From contig DAIDKP010000007.1 of NCBI GenBank assembly GCA_027449965.1, forward strand, positions 62,001 through 126,000: 64,000 nucleotides of DNA, read 5' to 3'. Below, piece by piece: positions 54,434 to 62,584 of the stretch; the stretch's first letter is position 1; each line of letters opens with the position of its first letter. The notes beneath the pieces were generated by a model. It saw nothing but the letters and a program-made list of their open reading frames with translations. It searched no databases and was not told where the DNA came from. Origin of the DNA: Acidobacteriaceae bacterium. GTDB lineage: Bacteria > Acidobacteriota > Terriglobia > Terriglobales > Acidobacteriaceae. The position numbers and the translations under genes are program-made.

Positions 54434-55066
54434 TTATTTTGTGCGCCGTAGATGAACCATAAGAAACTGCTGATGTGCACCAGCGGGTGTAGGATGCGTT
54501 TCCAGCCGATCACGCAACAGCACAAACTCTTCGCCAAATACAGATGCCAGGGAAGCACTGTCATAGCGCATGGCGGGCAGTCCGCTGCAACGCTCCGGAC
54601 CCTGAGGGCCAAACGTATACAGGATCAGGTGACCACCCACCGTCAGCGTTCGCCGCACAGCTCCCAGGTAAGCTGCGCGCATCTCCACATCGCAGAGAAA
54701 GTGAAAAACCGCGCGATCATGCCAGAGGTGGACATCTTCGGGAAGACGATCGCAATGCAGAAGATCGTCACAGATCCACTGCACGGACTGTCCGCGATCT
54801 CCCAGCCTGCGCTGGGAAACAGACAGCGCCGATTGCGCCACGTCCAGCACGCTTATCTGTTGGTACCTAAGCTCCAGCAGATCGTCTGCCAGCGTGGAAG
54901 CGCCACCTCCCACATCCAGAACCCTTGCACTCTCTGGCCTCAGTCCTTGTGTTGCAATGGCCCAGCCGATTTCGGTCAGCGAAGAGGTCAGATGCGGCTG
55001 AAACCAACTGACCGTCGATGTATCCCGCCCCTCATACACTGTCTGCCAATGCTGTCGAATATCCAT
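54434..55066 (-). CDS. Class I SAM-dependent methyltransferase
   Basis: 210 residues. Motif I is RVLDVGGGASTLADDL near residue 48, the acidic end of strand 2 is ISVLDVAQSA, and motif III follows GHLILYTFG. The beginning DIRQHWQTVYEGRDTSTVSWFQPHL matches small methyltransferases that act on unidentified small molecules (often annotated near tellurite/thiopurine types). The acceptor is unknown. It is 49 bases after mlaD and shares the strand with acpS-mlaD. Start ATG 55066. Confidence 0.9.
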   Translation of the reverse strand: MDIRQHWQTVYEGRDTSTVSWFQPHLTSSLTEIGWAIATQGLRPESARVLDVGGGASTLADDLLELRYQQISVLDVAQSALSVSQRRLGDRGQSVQWICDDLLHCDRLPEDVHLWHDRAVFHFLCDVEMRAAYLGAVRRTLTVGGHLILYTFGPQGPERCSGLPAMRYDSASLASVFGEEFVLLRDRLETHPTPAGAHQQFLMVHLRRTK

Positions 55067-55115
55067 CAGCGCCTTCGTGTTAGCGACAAAACATCTGCTG
55101 CCATTTTGCGCAAAT

Positions 55116-56192
55116 TCAGAATAGCTTCACGTGAACGGTCAGATATTTTTTAGGATTCTTCCGCAGCTCTGTCACCAGGCTCCCGCCCTGCGAAAGTGTT
55201 TCGTTCGCGTTGTTGTAGAGCGCTGGATTGACTGCAAGCTGCCCTAGCGAACCCTTGCCTGCATTGATGTTCTTGAGCAGCGTATCCATCTGGGAAATCG
55301 AATCCTGCAACTTCTCAGCAAGTGCCGGATCATGTGCCAGTTTGCCCAATGCGCCATTGCCGGAGTTGATCTGCGCCAGCAGCGCATTGGTATTTGCAGT
55401 AGCCGCAGTCAGATTCCGATACAGCGTGTCGTCGCGCAACAGTTTCCCCGCCGTACCTTCACCGCTGTCCAGCCGCTTGGTCAGGTCATCCAGCCGGGCA
55501 ATCGAATCATTGGCGCGGTCATACAGTTGGTCGTCGGCGATCAGCTTGCCCAGCGTTCCCTTGCCTTCGGAGATCTGTCGTGTCAGCGCTTCCATCTCGC
55601 TCAGCATACGCGTCAGGTTCTTCGCAGCCTGCGGATCGTTGAGCAGCAGACCCGCTGCGCCGTGTCCATGATTGATCGTATCCACCGTCGTGCCGATCTT
55701 GCTCAGCACGTCGTTGGTCTCTGCCAGCGTCTGCTGACTGGTGCGAATGACCTCGGGAATTCCCGGAGCGGATGCGCCCGGCAGCTCAGAGTTGTCCCTT
55801 GGCTCCGGACCGTGCGCAGTTGCCGAGCTGATATCCACAAACGAGTCGCCCAGCACCCCTGCCTGGTCAATCGAGACCGTGGAGTCCGTGTGCAGCGAGG
55901 GCAGAAACTGCGCGCCGACACGGCAAACAATCTCTACGGAATCGGGCTCGTGATGGGGCAAAATATGAACGCCCACCACATTGCCAATCGTCACTCCGTC
56001 CAGCGTCACCGGCGCGCCGACCTTCAGACCATCTGCGTTGTCAAAGTAGGAGCGCAGCCGAATCTTCTTGCTGAAAAGTCCGCCCGTCGAACCGGACATC
56101 AGAAAAATCAGCCCGGTCAAGGCAGCCAGGGAAGCGACCACCAACACGCCCACCTTCAACTGGGACCATTTCAGCTCTTCCTGGCTTGGCAT
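55116..56192 (-). CDS. MlaD/MCE-family protein
   Basis: 358 residues from ATG 56192 (MPSQEELKWSQLKVGVLVV); the track start at 56231 is less likely. One N-terminal membrane helix (VGVLVVASLAALTGLIFLMSG) precedes an MCE domain (KKIRLRSYFDNADGLKVGAPVTLDGVTIGNVVGV), which assembles into hexameric lipid-transfer rings. The C-terminal half holds repeated units of about 35 residues with G-GTLGKL-DD-LY character (starting GKGTLGKL, GEGTAGKL, GNGALGKL, GKGSLGQL), likely the helical needle. ABC partners MlaE and MlaF are not adjacent. It is preceded by acpS. Confidence 0.9.
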   Translation of the reverse strand: MPSQEELKWSQLKVGVLVVASLAALTGLIFLMSGSTGGLFSKKIRLRSYFDNADGLKVGAPVTLDGVTIGNVVGVHILPHHEPDSVEIVCRVGAQFLPSLHTDSTVSIDQAGVLGDSFVDISSATAHGPEPRDNSELPGASAPGIPEVIRTSQQTLAETNDVLSKIGTTVDTINHGHGAAGLLLNDPQAAKNLTRMLSEMEALTRQISEGKGTLGKLIADDQLYDRANDSIARLDDLTKRLDSGEGTAGKLLRDDTLYRNLTAATANTNALLAQINSGNGALGKLAHDPALAEKLQDSISQMDTLLKNINAGKGSLGQLAVNPALYNNANETLSQGGSLVTELRKNPKKYLTVHVKLF

Positions 56193-56238
56193 CGCTCGCT
56201 CGCTTCCTTGCGTAGAGAATATCAGAAGCAATTCTGAT

Positions 56239-56637
56239 TCAAGGCTGCGGCAAGCCCTCTGCTTCCATCAGCACCATGGCCATCGCTTCGGTCCGTGTGT
56301 GCGTCAGTGAAAGCACCATGTGCGTCACACCCAGCTCCTCGGCGCGCGCCCGAGCGCGGCCATGGAGTCGCAGTTCCGGACGCTGACCCGGCAAGCGAGT
56401 GACTTCAATCTCCAGCCAGCTTACGCCGCGGCTAATGCCTGTCCCCAGTGCCTTGGCTCCTGCTTCCTTGGCGGCAAACCGCGCTGCAAAGCTCTCATCG
56501 GCTTTCTTTTGCTTCTTCAGGCAATAGGCCTGTTCTTCCGCAGTAAAGATGCGATTTAGAAAATGCTCCCCAAAACGCTCGATGGAGGCGTGCATCCGCG
56601 CAATCTCGATCCCGTCGATTCCAATACCCACAATCAT
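56239..56637 (-). CDS. acpS: Holo-(acyl-carrier-protein) synthase
   Basis: 132 residues. It transfers the 4'-phosphopantetheine arm from CoA to apo-ACP, making ACP active for fatty-acid synthesis. MIVGIGIDGIEIARM carries the metal-binding Asp, and FAARFAAKEAGAKALGTGISRGVSW is the Mg/CoA site with the conserved Glu; VVLSLTHT-like LSLTHTRTEAMAMVL closes the fold. Normal length. ATG 56637. It begins the acpS-mlaD-methyltransferase series on the minus strand (gaps 46 and 49 bases). Confidence 0.96.
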   Translation of the reverse strand: MIVGIGIDGIEIARMHASIERFGEHFLNRIFTAEEQAYCLKKQKKADESFAARFAAKEAGAKALGTGISRGVSWLEIEVTRLPGQRPELRLHGRARARAEELGVTHMVLSLTHTRTEAMAMVLMEAEGLPQP

Positions 56638-56786
56638 TCTGCCCGCAGCCTATCACAGCCGCGGCAGGCCACTCCCCGCCAGGATTCGCGTCCATCCGTC
56701 CGTCGCTTTCGTTTCAATTCGCAACACTTCTCACCGCCCGGCGAGTTCTGTCGATAAGCGTGTGAGCATCAACGGAGATCATCGCC

Positions 56787-57179
56787 ATGACGCCCTGGAT
56801 GAAAAAAACGGATCAGGAAGCCTGGGCGTTGCAAGTGAAAGCCGTCACTGCCGAGGCTCCTCAGCGCCTCATCCAGATACTTACCGGAGCCATTCTTGGC
56901 TGCGGCGGATGGGTCATCAGTCGCGGTGCCGATGAGTCCGGCATGATTAACATGCTCTTTGAGTTTGAGCGTAAGCACTGCATCGAAATGTATACGCTGC
57001 TCGTCGCCGTCGGACTCGATCTCAGTCAGAGTGCGCATCTGCGCCTGACCGAGTTGTGCCAGTGCACACGCAGCCAGACCACCGAATGCGGGACCGAAAT
57101 CGTTGCCGTCGATATGGAGATTTATCCCATCGCAGCGCCGCGCGATTCTGACCCTGCTTCACTCCTGCGTCCCGCCTGA
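56787..57179 (+). CDS. Hypothetical protein
   Basis: 130 residues from ATG 56787. No recognised family. The sequence has a short glycine-rich turn (ILGCGGWVISRGADESG), a cysteine pair (ELCQCTRSQTTECG) and a final acidic strand, and no signal peptide. It has the size and soft alpha/beta pattern of an ACT-like or small regulatory domain, but that is a guess. It diverges from acpS by 149 bases and precedes murC by 236 bases. Confidence 0.55.
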   Translation: MTPWMKKTDQEAWALQVKAVTAEAPQRLIQILTGAILGCGGWVISRGADESGMINMLFEFERKHCIEMYTLLVAVGLDLSQSAHLRLTELCQCTRSQTTECGTEIVAVDMEIYPIAAPRDSDPASLLRPA

Positions 57180-57415
57180 GCGCGCCAGCCGTTTTCTGAG
57201 CGTTCTTCACCCTTCCGCAACGCCGGAAACATTGCGCGCCCTGCACATCGCGCAACGAGTCATCGCAAATCAGGCCCGCGATCCAAGCCCGGTTTTGCGC
57301 GAGCGGACATGGCATCCAGGGCACCGTCCCTCAAGGGTATCGTCCAGTCCACGCTTGCAATCAGCACGTCTCAAGCCGTTTGTTACTCTGAGATGGACTC
57401 TTTGCGGATCAATCG

Positions 57416-58795
57416 ATGTTCATACAAAAACAACACATTCACTTCCTGGGAATCGGTGGCATTGGCATGAGCGGAATCGCTGAGATTCTGCTTAATCTTG
57501 GGATGCGCGTCTCCGGCTCTGACCTCCGGCCCAGTGCCACCACGGATAGGCTGGCATCCCTCGGCGCAACCATCTTTACCGGCCATGCGCGGGGCCAGCT
57601 TGGCGATGCCAGCGTCGTGGTCGCCAGTTCGGCCATCGCCTCAGATAATCCCGAGATTGCCGAGGCTCAGGAACGTCGCATTCCCGTGATCCAGCGTGCG
57701 GAGATGCTTGCCGAGCTGATGCGGCTCAAGTATGGCATTGCCATTGCAGGCATGCATGGCAAGACAACCACAACCTCCATGGTCGCTTCCGTCCTTGCCA
57801 CCGGCGCACTCGATCCCACCGTCGTCGTCGGTGGACGCGTCGATGCTCTTGGCTCCAACGCTCGGCTCGGCAGCTCGCAATATCTCGTCGCGGAAGCAGA
57901 CGAAAGCGATCGTTCCTTCCTCAGGCTTTCACCGATTCTTGCCGTCGTTACCAATCTGGATCGTGAGCACATGGACTGCTATCACAGCATGGAAGATGTT
58001 GACTCCGCCTTCCTCGAATTCATGGACAAGGTTCCGTTTTATGGTGCCATCACGGCTTGCGCCGACGATCCGCGCCTGGCGGCCATTCTGCCCCGAGCAC
58101 GGCGACGCATCTTCACCTATGGAGCCGACAAAGCCGCAGACTTCCGACTGGAAATTCTGGGTCAAAGCGGCAGCGCGGGTGAGTTCAGTCGTTTTCGTAT
58201 CCACACCGCGAACGGCATACTCGGTCCATTCGCTCTGCGCGTCCCTGGTCGTCACAACATCCTCAACGCAACGGCTGCGGTGGCCATCGGGTGCCAGCTT
58301 GGTATTGCCGAGGACCGCATCGCGCTCGGACTGGAGAGCTTTCGTGGCGTCGATCGACGCTTCCAGTTGCGTGGTCGAGCGAACGGTGTCGCCGTGGTGG
58401 ATGACTACGGCCACCACCCCACGGAGATTGCCGCTACACTCGCCGCCGCGCAGGAGTGCGGTTATGCGCGCATTCACGTCGTCTTCCAGCCGCATCGCTA
58501 CACGCGGACCCGTGACCTCTTTCAGGAATTCACCACCTCTTTTGCGCTCGCCGATTCGCTCGTCGTCCTGCCTATCTATGCCGCCAGCGAAGAGCCAATT
58601 CCCGGCATCGACGCCGCTGCGCTGGCTGCTCGCATCCTTGAGCCGCCCGCAGCTTTTGCATCTGATTTTGCTCAAGCCGTCGCGATGGTCGTTGCCTCGG
58701 CTCGTCCCGGCGACCTCATCCTCACGCTTGGCGCAGGCAATATCAGTCAACTCGCGCCGCTCATCCTCGACGCACTGGAATCTGCCAGGGAATGA
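57416..58795 (+). CDS. murC: UDP-N-acetylmuramate--L-alanine ligase
   Basis: 459 residues. First amino-acid addition in peptidoglycan precursor synthesis. HFLGIGGIGMSGIAEILLNLG is the N-terminal UDP-binding domain, GMHGKTTTTSMVAS the ATP P-loop, EADESDRSFL and NLDREHMDCY the Mg/substrate motifs, and DDYGHHPTEI plus VFQPHRYTRT the C-terminal domain typical of MurC. It opens the division cluster here; no murG, murB or ddl genes are between it and ftsQ. ATG 57416. Confidence 0.98.
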   Translation: MFIQKQHIHFLGIGGIGMSGIAEILLNLGMRVSGSDLRPSATTDRLASLGATIFTGHARGQLGDASVVVASSAIASDNPEIAEAQERRIPVIQRAEMLAELMRLKYGIAIAGMHGKTTTTSMVASVLATGALDPTVVVGGRVDALGSNARLGSSQYLVAEADESDRSFLRLSPILAVVTNLDREHMDCYHSMEDVDSAFLEFMDKVPFYGAITACADDPRLAAILPRARRRIFTYGADKAADFRLEILGQSGSAGEFSRFRIHTANGILGPFALRVPGRHNILNATAAVAIGCQLGIAEDRIALGLESFRGVDRRFQLRGRANGVAVVDDYGHHPTEIAATLAAAQECGYARIHVVFQPHRYTRTRDLFQEFTTSFALADSLVVLPIYAASEEPIPGIDAAALAARILEPPAAFASDFAQAVAMVVASARPGDLILTLGAGNISQLAPLILDALESARE

Positions 58796-58982
58796 CTCCG
58801 CCACCCGCATGAATGACAACCCCGTCATACTTGTGCATCGGCGTGCTTGCAGCAATTCTCCGCACGAAAAAACCTCCGTTCTCAGGCAACTTTTTTCACC
58901 GGAACGCTATCGCATACATAGTTTTCGCCGATACAATCCGTGGAAGCCAGGCACGAAAAGATTCTGCTGAAGTTGGTTTTCT

Positions 58983-59753
58983 ATGACCATGCAAGGTATA
59001 AAAAGCGCTCCCCGCTGCGAAGCGTGTCGAGAAGGTGTCGAGCCGCCGATCCCAATCACCATGGCGTTCCAGCCCATCGTGGATGTGGAATCCAACAGCG
59101 TCTATGCCTACGAGGCACTGGTGCGCGGCCTGCAACAGGAGCCAGCAGGCGTTGTTCTTGCGCAGGTCAACGAGCAGAACCGCTATGCCTTTGACCAAAG
59201 CTGTCGAGTCAAGGCCATTCAACTGGCTTCGCGTATAGGTCTGGTCGAAACCGGCGCCAAGCTCTCCATCAATTTCATGCCCGGCGCGGTCTACAGCCCG
59301 GCCGCTTGCATCCAGCTCACGCTGCGCACCGCAGCCAGCCTCAACTTTCCCACGGATCGGCTGATCTTTGAGATCACTGAGGTCGAGGAAGTTACGGATC
59401 GCAATCATCTCCTTGGCATCGTCGAGGAGTATCGCCGGCAGGGCTTTCATGTTGCTCTCGACGATCTCGGCTCCGGCTACTCCGGCCTCAATCTCCTGGC
59501 CGATCTCAACCCGCATCTCGTCAAAATGGATATGGACCTTACCCGCAGGATCGATCAGCGCCCCAACGCTCAGATCATCGTGCGTAAACTGGTCGAGCTT
59601 TGCCAGGGACTGGGGGTCGATCTCGTTGCCGAGGGGGTGGAAACGGTGGACGAATTTGCTTGCCTTCGCAAAGCAGGCATTCGCCTCATGCAGGGCTATC
59701 TGCTCGCTCGTCCCACCTTTGAAGCTCTCAGCGGTTTCACTCTCCCGGCCTGA
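58983..59753 (+). CDS. EAL-domain cyclic-di-GMP phosphodiesterase
   Basis: 256 residues, a stand-alone EAL domain with no GGDEF, PAS or membrane part. Catalytic and metal residues look complete: YEALVRG (Glu44), SINFMP (Asn), FEITEVEE (Glu), ALDDLGSGYSG (DDFG-like, Asp-Asp), VKMDMDL (Lys), LVAEGVET (Glu) and LMQGYLL (Gln). It is therefore probably active in hydrolysing c-di-GMP. A short Cys-x-x-Cys motif (RCEACR) starts the protein. It sits between murC and ftsQ, 187 and 160 bases away, on the same strand. ATG 58983. Confidence 0.92.
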   Translation: MTMQGIKSAPRCEACREGVEPPIPITMAFQPIVDVESNSVYAYEALVRGLQQEPAGVVLAQVNEQNRYAFDQSCRVKAIQLASRIGLVETGAKLSINFMPGAVYSPAACIQLTLRTAASLNFPTDRLIFEITEVEEVTDRNHLLGIVEEYRRQGFHVALDDLGSGYSGLNLLADLNPHLVKMDMDLTRRIDQRPNAQIIVRKLVELCQGLGVDLVAEGVETVDEFACLRKAGIRLMQGYLLARPTFEALSGFTLPA

Positions 59754-59913
59754 GTGATCTCCGAGCCACGCCATCGTCACGCTCCCCGCGCCCGCAGGCC
59801 ATTCAGCGATTCCCCCTGTAACTGGCTGGGTTCCTGAAGCGGCATTCTCTGCGCTTATTCCGCTCGCAGCAAGCTATAGTGGGATCTGGCGATTCTCGCG
59901 ACCTGGCTCGGTC

Positions 59914-61290
59914 GTGACGACAAAAAACAGATCTACGACGCTATGGGAAGATTCAGATCCCGTGGAAGAAGCCGTGCCCATGCCGCGTTCAACGCGCGGA
60001 GCATGGCGTGCTCCCACGGGCACCTCGCGGCGCGCTCCTGAACGCCCTCGGCAGGCTCAATTGCCAGGGCTGGATGATGTTTCCCAGAAGGAATCGAGCG
60101 ACGAGGATATTCTGCTTGACCCGGCTCCCGCTCGACGCGCTCCGCGCCAACGCAACGTGCCGCGCGCTTCAGCCGTTGGCGATGTCCGCGAATTTGCTGC
60201 GGCTCGTCGTCGCTTGCCCAGTTCGCGCGCAGGCTGGATCATGCTTGCCCTGATTACCGTAGCTCTTCTTGCGGTTGTCATTGCCGCTGGTGTTCTGTTC
60301 CGCCGTTATCTTCTGCACGATGTTCATTTTCGCCTCGATGCCAGCTCACAGATCGCTTCTCTTCCTGCTTCCACTCACACTCCATCCGGCCATGCCGTTC
60401 AAGTTACCCGCGACGAGATGCTCTCCGTTTTCGGTCAGGATATCGGTCGCAATATCTTCCTGGTGCCGCTGGCTCAGCGCCGCAGTCAGCTCGAGTCGAT
60501 CCCATGGGTTCAGCGCGCCACAGTCATGCGCATTCTCCCCGATCAGATTCTTGTCCACATCGTCGAGCGCACACCCATTGCCTTTGCGCGAGAGGGCGAC
60601 AATGTCGAACTCGTGGATGCGGATGGAGTCCTGCTGCCCATCTCTCCGGCACGCATGGCCCTTCACCATTACTCATTTCCAGTTGTAACCGGCCTGCATG
60701 TTCATCCTGCCATGGCTTCGCCCCAGGAGCGCATGGCGCTCTATCAGCGATTCCTTGCGGACCTCGACCACGCCCAGCCCAATGCCTCCTCGCAGATCTC
60801 TGAGATTGACCTCTCAGATCCCGACGATCTTCGTGCTACGCTTTCCAGCAAAGGCTCTGATCTGCTCATCCACTTTGGCGCGGACAACTTTGCCGCGCGC
60901 TATCAGATGTATCTGGCACATATCACCGAGTGGCAATCGCGCTACCCCAACCTGATCGGCATTGACCTGCGCTTCCCCGGCGATGTCCCACTCGAACTCG
61001 CCCCCAATCCTTCCACCGCAAACTCGGCTGCGACCGGAAAGACCACCTCTGAAGCCGCATCGAACGCATCTCCCGCTTCCGTCGGGAATCCGTCTCGTGC
61101 GATTCCTGCAACCGCCAAAGCGGCGAGTCTTCGACACTCATCCTCGTCTACTTCGGCGCATCGCGCTCAGTCCTTGCGGCGAGCAAAGCTGCATCATCAG
61201 CGCCTGGCCGCTGCCAGGCATCCTCATGCACCAGCAGGCCATGCAAAAAACCATGCATCCCGTGCCATCTCAACAGGAGGCGCACAATGA
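59914..61290 (+). CDS. ftsQ: Cell division protein FtsQ with long N- and C-terminal extensions
   Basis: 458 residues from GTG 59914. An unusually long, Pro/Arg-rich cytoplasmic tail (1-106) is followed by one membrane helix (about 107-129), a POTRA domain (137-210, with DQILVHIVERTPIAFA) and a beta-rich FtsQ domain to about 360. The last ~97 residues are low-complexity Ala/Ser/His/Arg. E. coli FtsQ is 276. It links divisome proteins FtsB-FtsL to FtsK. Its stop TGA overlaps the ftsA start (ATGA). Confidence 0.95.
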   Translation: MTTKNRSTTLWEDSDPVEEAVPMPRSTRGAWRAPTGTSRRAPERPRQAQLPGLDDVSQKESSDEDILLDPAPARRAPRQRNVPRASAVGDVREFAAARRRLPSSRAGWIMLALITVALLAVVIAAGVLFRRYLLHDVHFRLDASSQIASLPASTHTPSGHAVQVTRDEMLSVFGQDIGRNIFLVPLAQRRSQLESIPWVQRATVMRILPDQILVHIVERTPIAFAREGDNVELVDADGVLLPISPARMALHHYSFPVVTGLHVHPAMASPQERMALYQRFLADLDHAQPNASSQISEIDLSDPDDLRATLSSKGSDLLIHFGADNFAARYQMYLAHITEWQSRYPNLIGIDLRFPGDVPLELAPNPSTANSAATGKTTSEAASNASPASVGNPSRAIPATAKAASLRHSSSSTSAHRAQSLRRAKLHHQRLAAARHPHAPAGHAKNHASRAISTGGAQ

Positions 61291-62495
61291 ATCAGCGCCA
61301 AAGCAATCTGATCGTCGTCCTGGACGCGGGCAGCTCGTTCATTCGCGCGCTTGCTGCCGACGTGAACGAGGGCGCGCTGCGCTATCGCGGTCATGCCATC
61401 GTCGAGGCGGCGGGAATGCGCAAGAGCCTTATCGCCGAGCTTGCTCCCGCTGCACGCGCCATCAAGTCAGCCTGTGATCGCGTCGAGCAGATCGTCCACG
61501 TCAATGTCGATGAGTGCGTTGTCGGGGTCGGCGGAGCCAACGTTGCCAGCGTGAACACCACCGCAGCCGTTCACTTTGGCGCTCGTATGCGAGAGATTGC
61601 CAACGAAGATGTCAGTCTGGCGATCGAGCGCGCGCGCAGCGTGCCCATGCCCGCAGGTCGAGAGATTCTCCATCTGCTCACGCGTCAGTTTGTCCTCGAC
61701 CAGCAGCCCGGCATCCACGACCCCGTCGGCATGGTCGGCAATCGCCTCGAAGTGGATCTTCACATCTCCACCTGCTCCGCCAGTGCTCTGCAAAGCATCG
61801 TCACCTGCGTCAATCGTGCCGGCATCGAGGTCGAAGACACCGCCTTTGAAGCTCTTGCTGCGGCCGAAGCCACGCTCACTGCGGACGAGCGCGAACTCGG
61901 CGTCTGTCTACTGGATATCGGCGCTCATTCTTCGGAACTGGTGGTCTTTTTTGAAGGTGCCGTCGCGCACACGGCCAGCATTCCCTTTGGCGGACAGCAC
62001 TTCACCAACGATCTTGCTGTGATGCTTGAGCTTCCCATCGCACTCGCCGAACAGGTCAAGCTGCAATTCGGCAACGCCGTCGTAACCGCAATTCCTCAAC
62101 TCGCCGAGATTGAGATTCAGGCTTCGCGCCCCGTCCAGATTCGCCATCGTCGCATCGCGGAGATTCTGGAACCGCGCGCCTGGGAGCTGATGGAGGCCGT
62201 CCGCGACAGCCTGCGTGATGGTGGCGTGCTGGAGGCGCTTGGAGCAGGATGTGTCGTCACCGGAGGCGGAGCCATGTTGCCCGGATTGCTTGAGGTTGCC
62301 GAAAGCATTCTTCACGTGCGCTCACGCATCGGCCAGCCCGTATCCATCTCCCGCATGCCGCTGGAGCTTGCACACCCTGCCAACGCGGTCCTGATCGGCC
62401 TGATGCTCTACTCCAATCGAAAGCGCAGGATGCGCTCGGCAGAGACAGCAAGCCTTCGCTCTCGGTTGCGTTCGCTCTTTGCGGCCAGCGCTTGA
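61287..62495 (+). CDS. ftsA: Cell division protein FtsA
   Basis: 402 residues, actin-fold membrane anchor of the Z ring. [19 protein letters not shown] is the phosphate 1 loop, [14 protein letters not shown] phosphate 2, and [16 protein letters not shown] the adenosine motif; the SHS2/1C subdomain falls around residues 80-170. The last residues ([22 protein letters not shown]) form the basic amphipathic helix that binds the membrane. The ATG at 61287 overlaps the ftsQ stop codon, so the two are translationally coupled. Confidence 0.97.
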   Translation: MNQRQSNLIVVLDAGSSFIRALAADVNEGALRYRGHAIVEAAGMRKSLIAELAPAARAIKSACDRVEQIVHVNVDECVVGVGGANVASVNTTAAVHFGARMREIANEDVSLAIERARSVPMPAGREILHLLTRQFVLDQQPGIHDPVGMVGNRLEVDLHISTCSASALQSIVTCVNRAGIEVEDTAFEALAAAEATLTADERELGVCLLDIGAHSSELVVFFEGAVAHTASIPFGGQHFTNDLAVMLELPIALAEQVKLQFGNAVVTAIPQLAEIEIQASRPVQIRHRRIAEILEPRAWELMEAVRDSLRDGGVLEALGAGCVVTGGGAMLPGLLEVAESILHVRSRIGQPVSISRMPLELAHPANAVLIGLMLYSNRKRRMRSAETASLRSRLRSLFAASA

Positions 62496-62584
62496 GATGC
62501 TTCGGGGCAGCCGCCGATTTGTATCATGGAAGATGGAGAACGGAAAGATCAGACGCGAAAGACAGGCTAACGATGGGGGGCACA

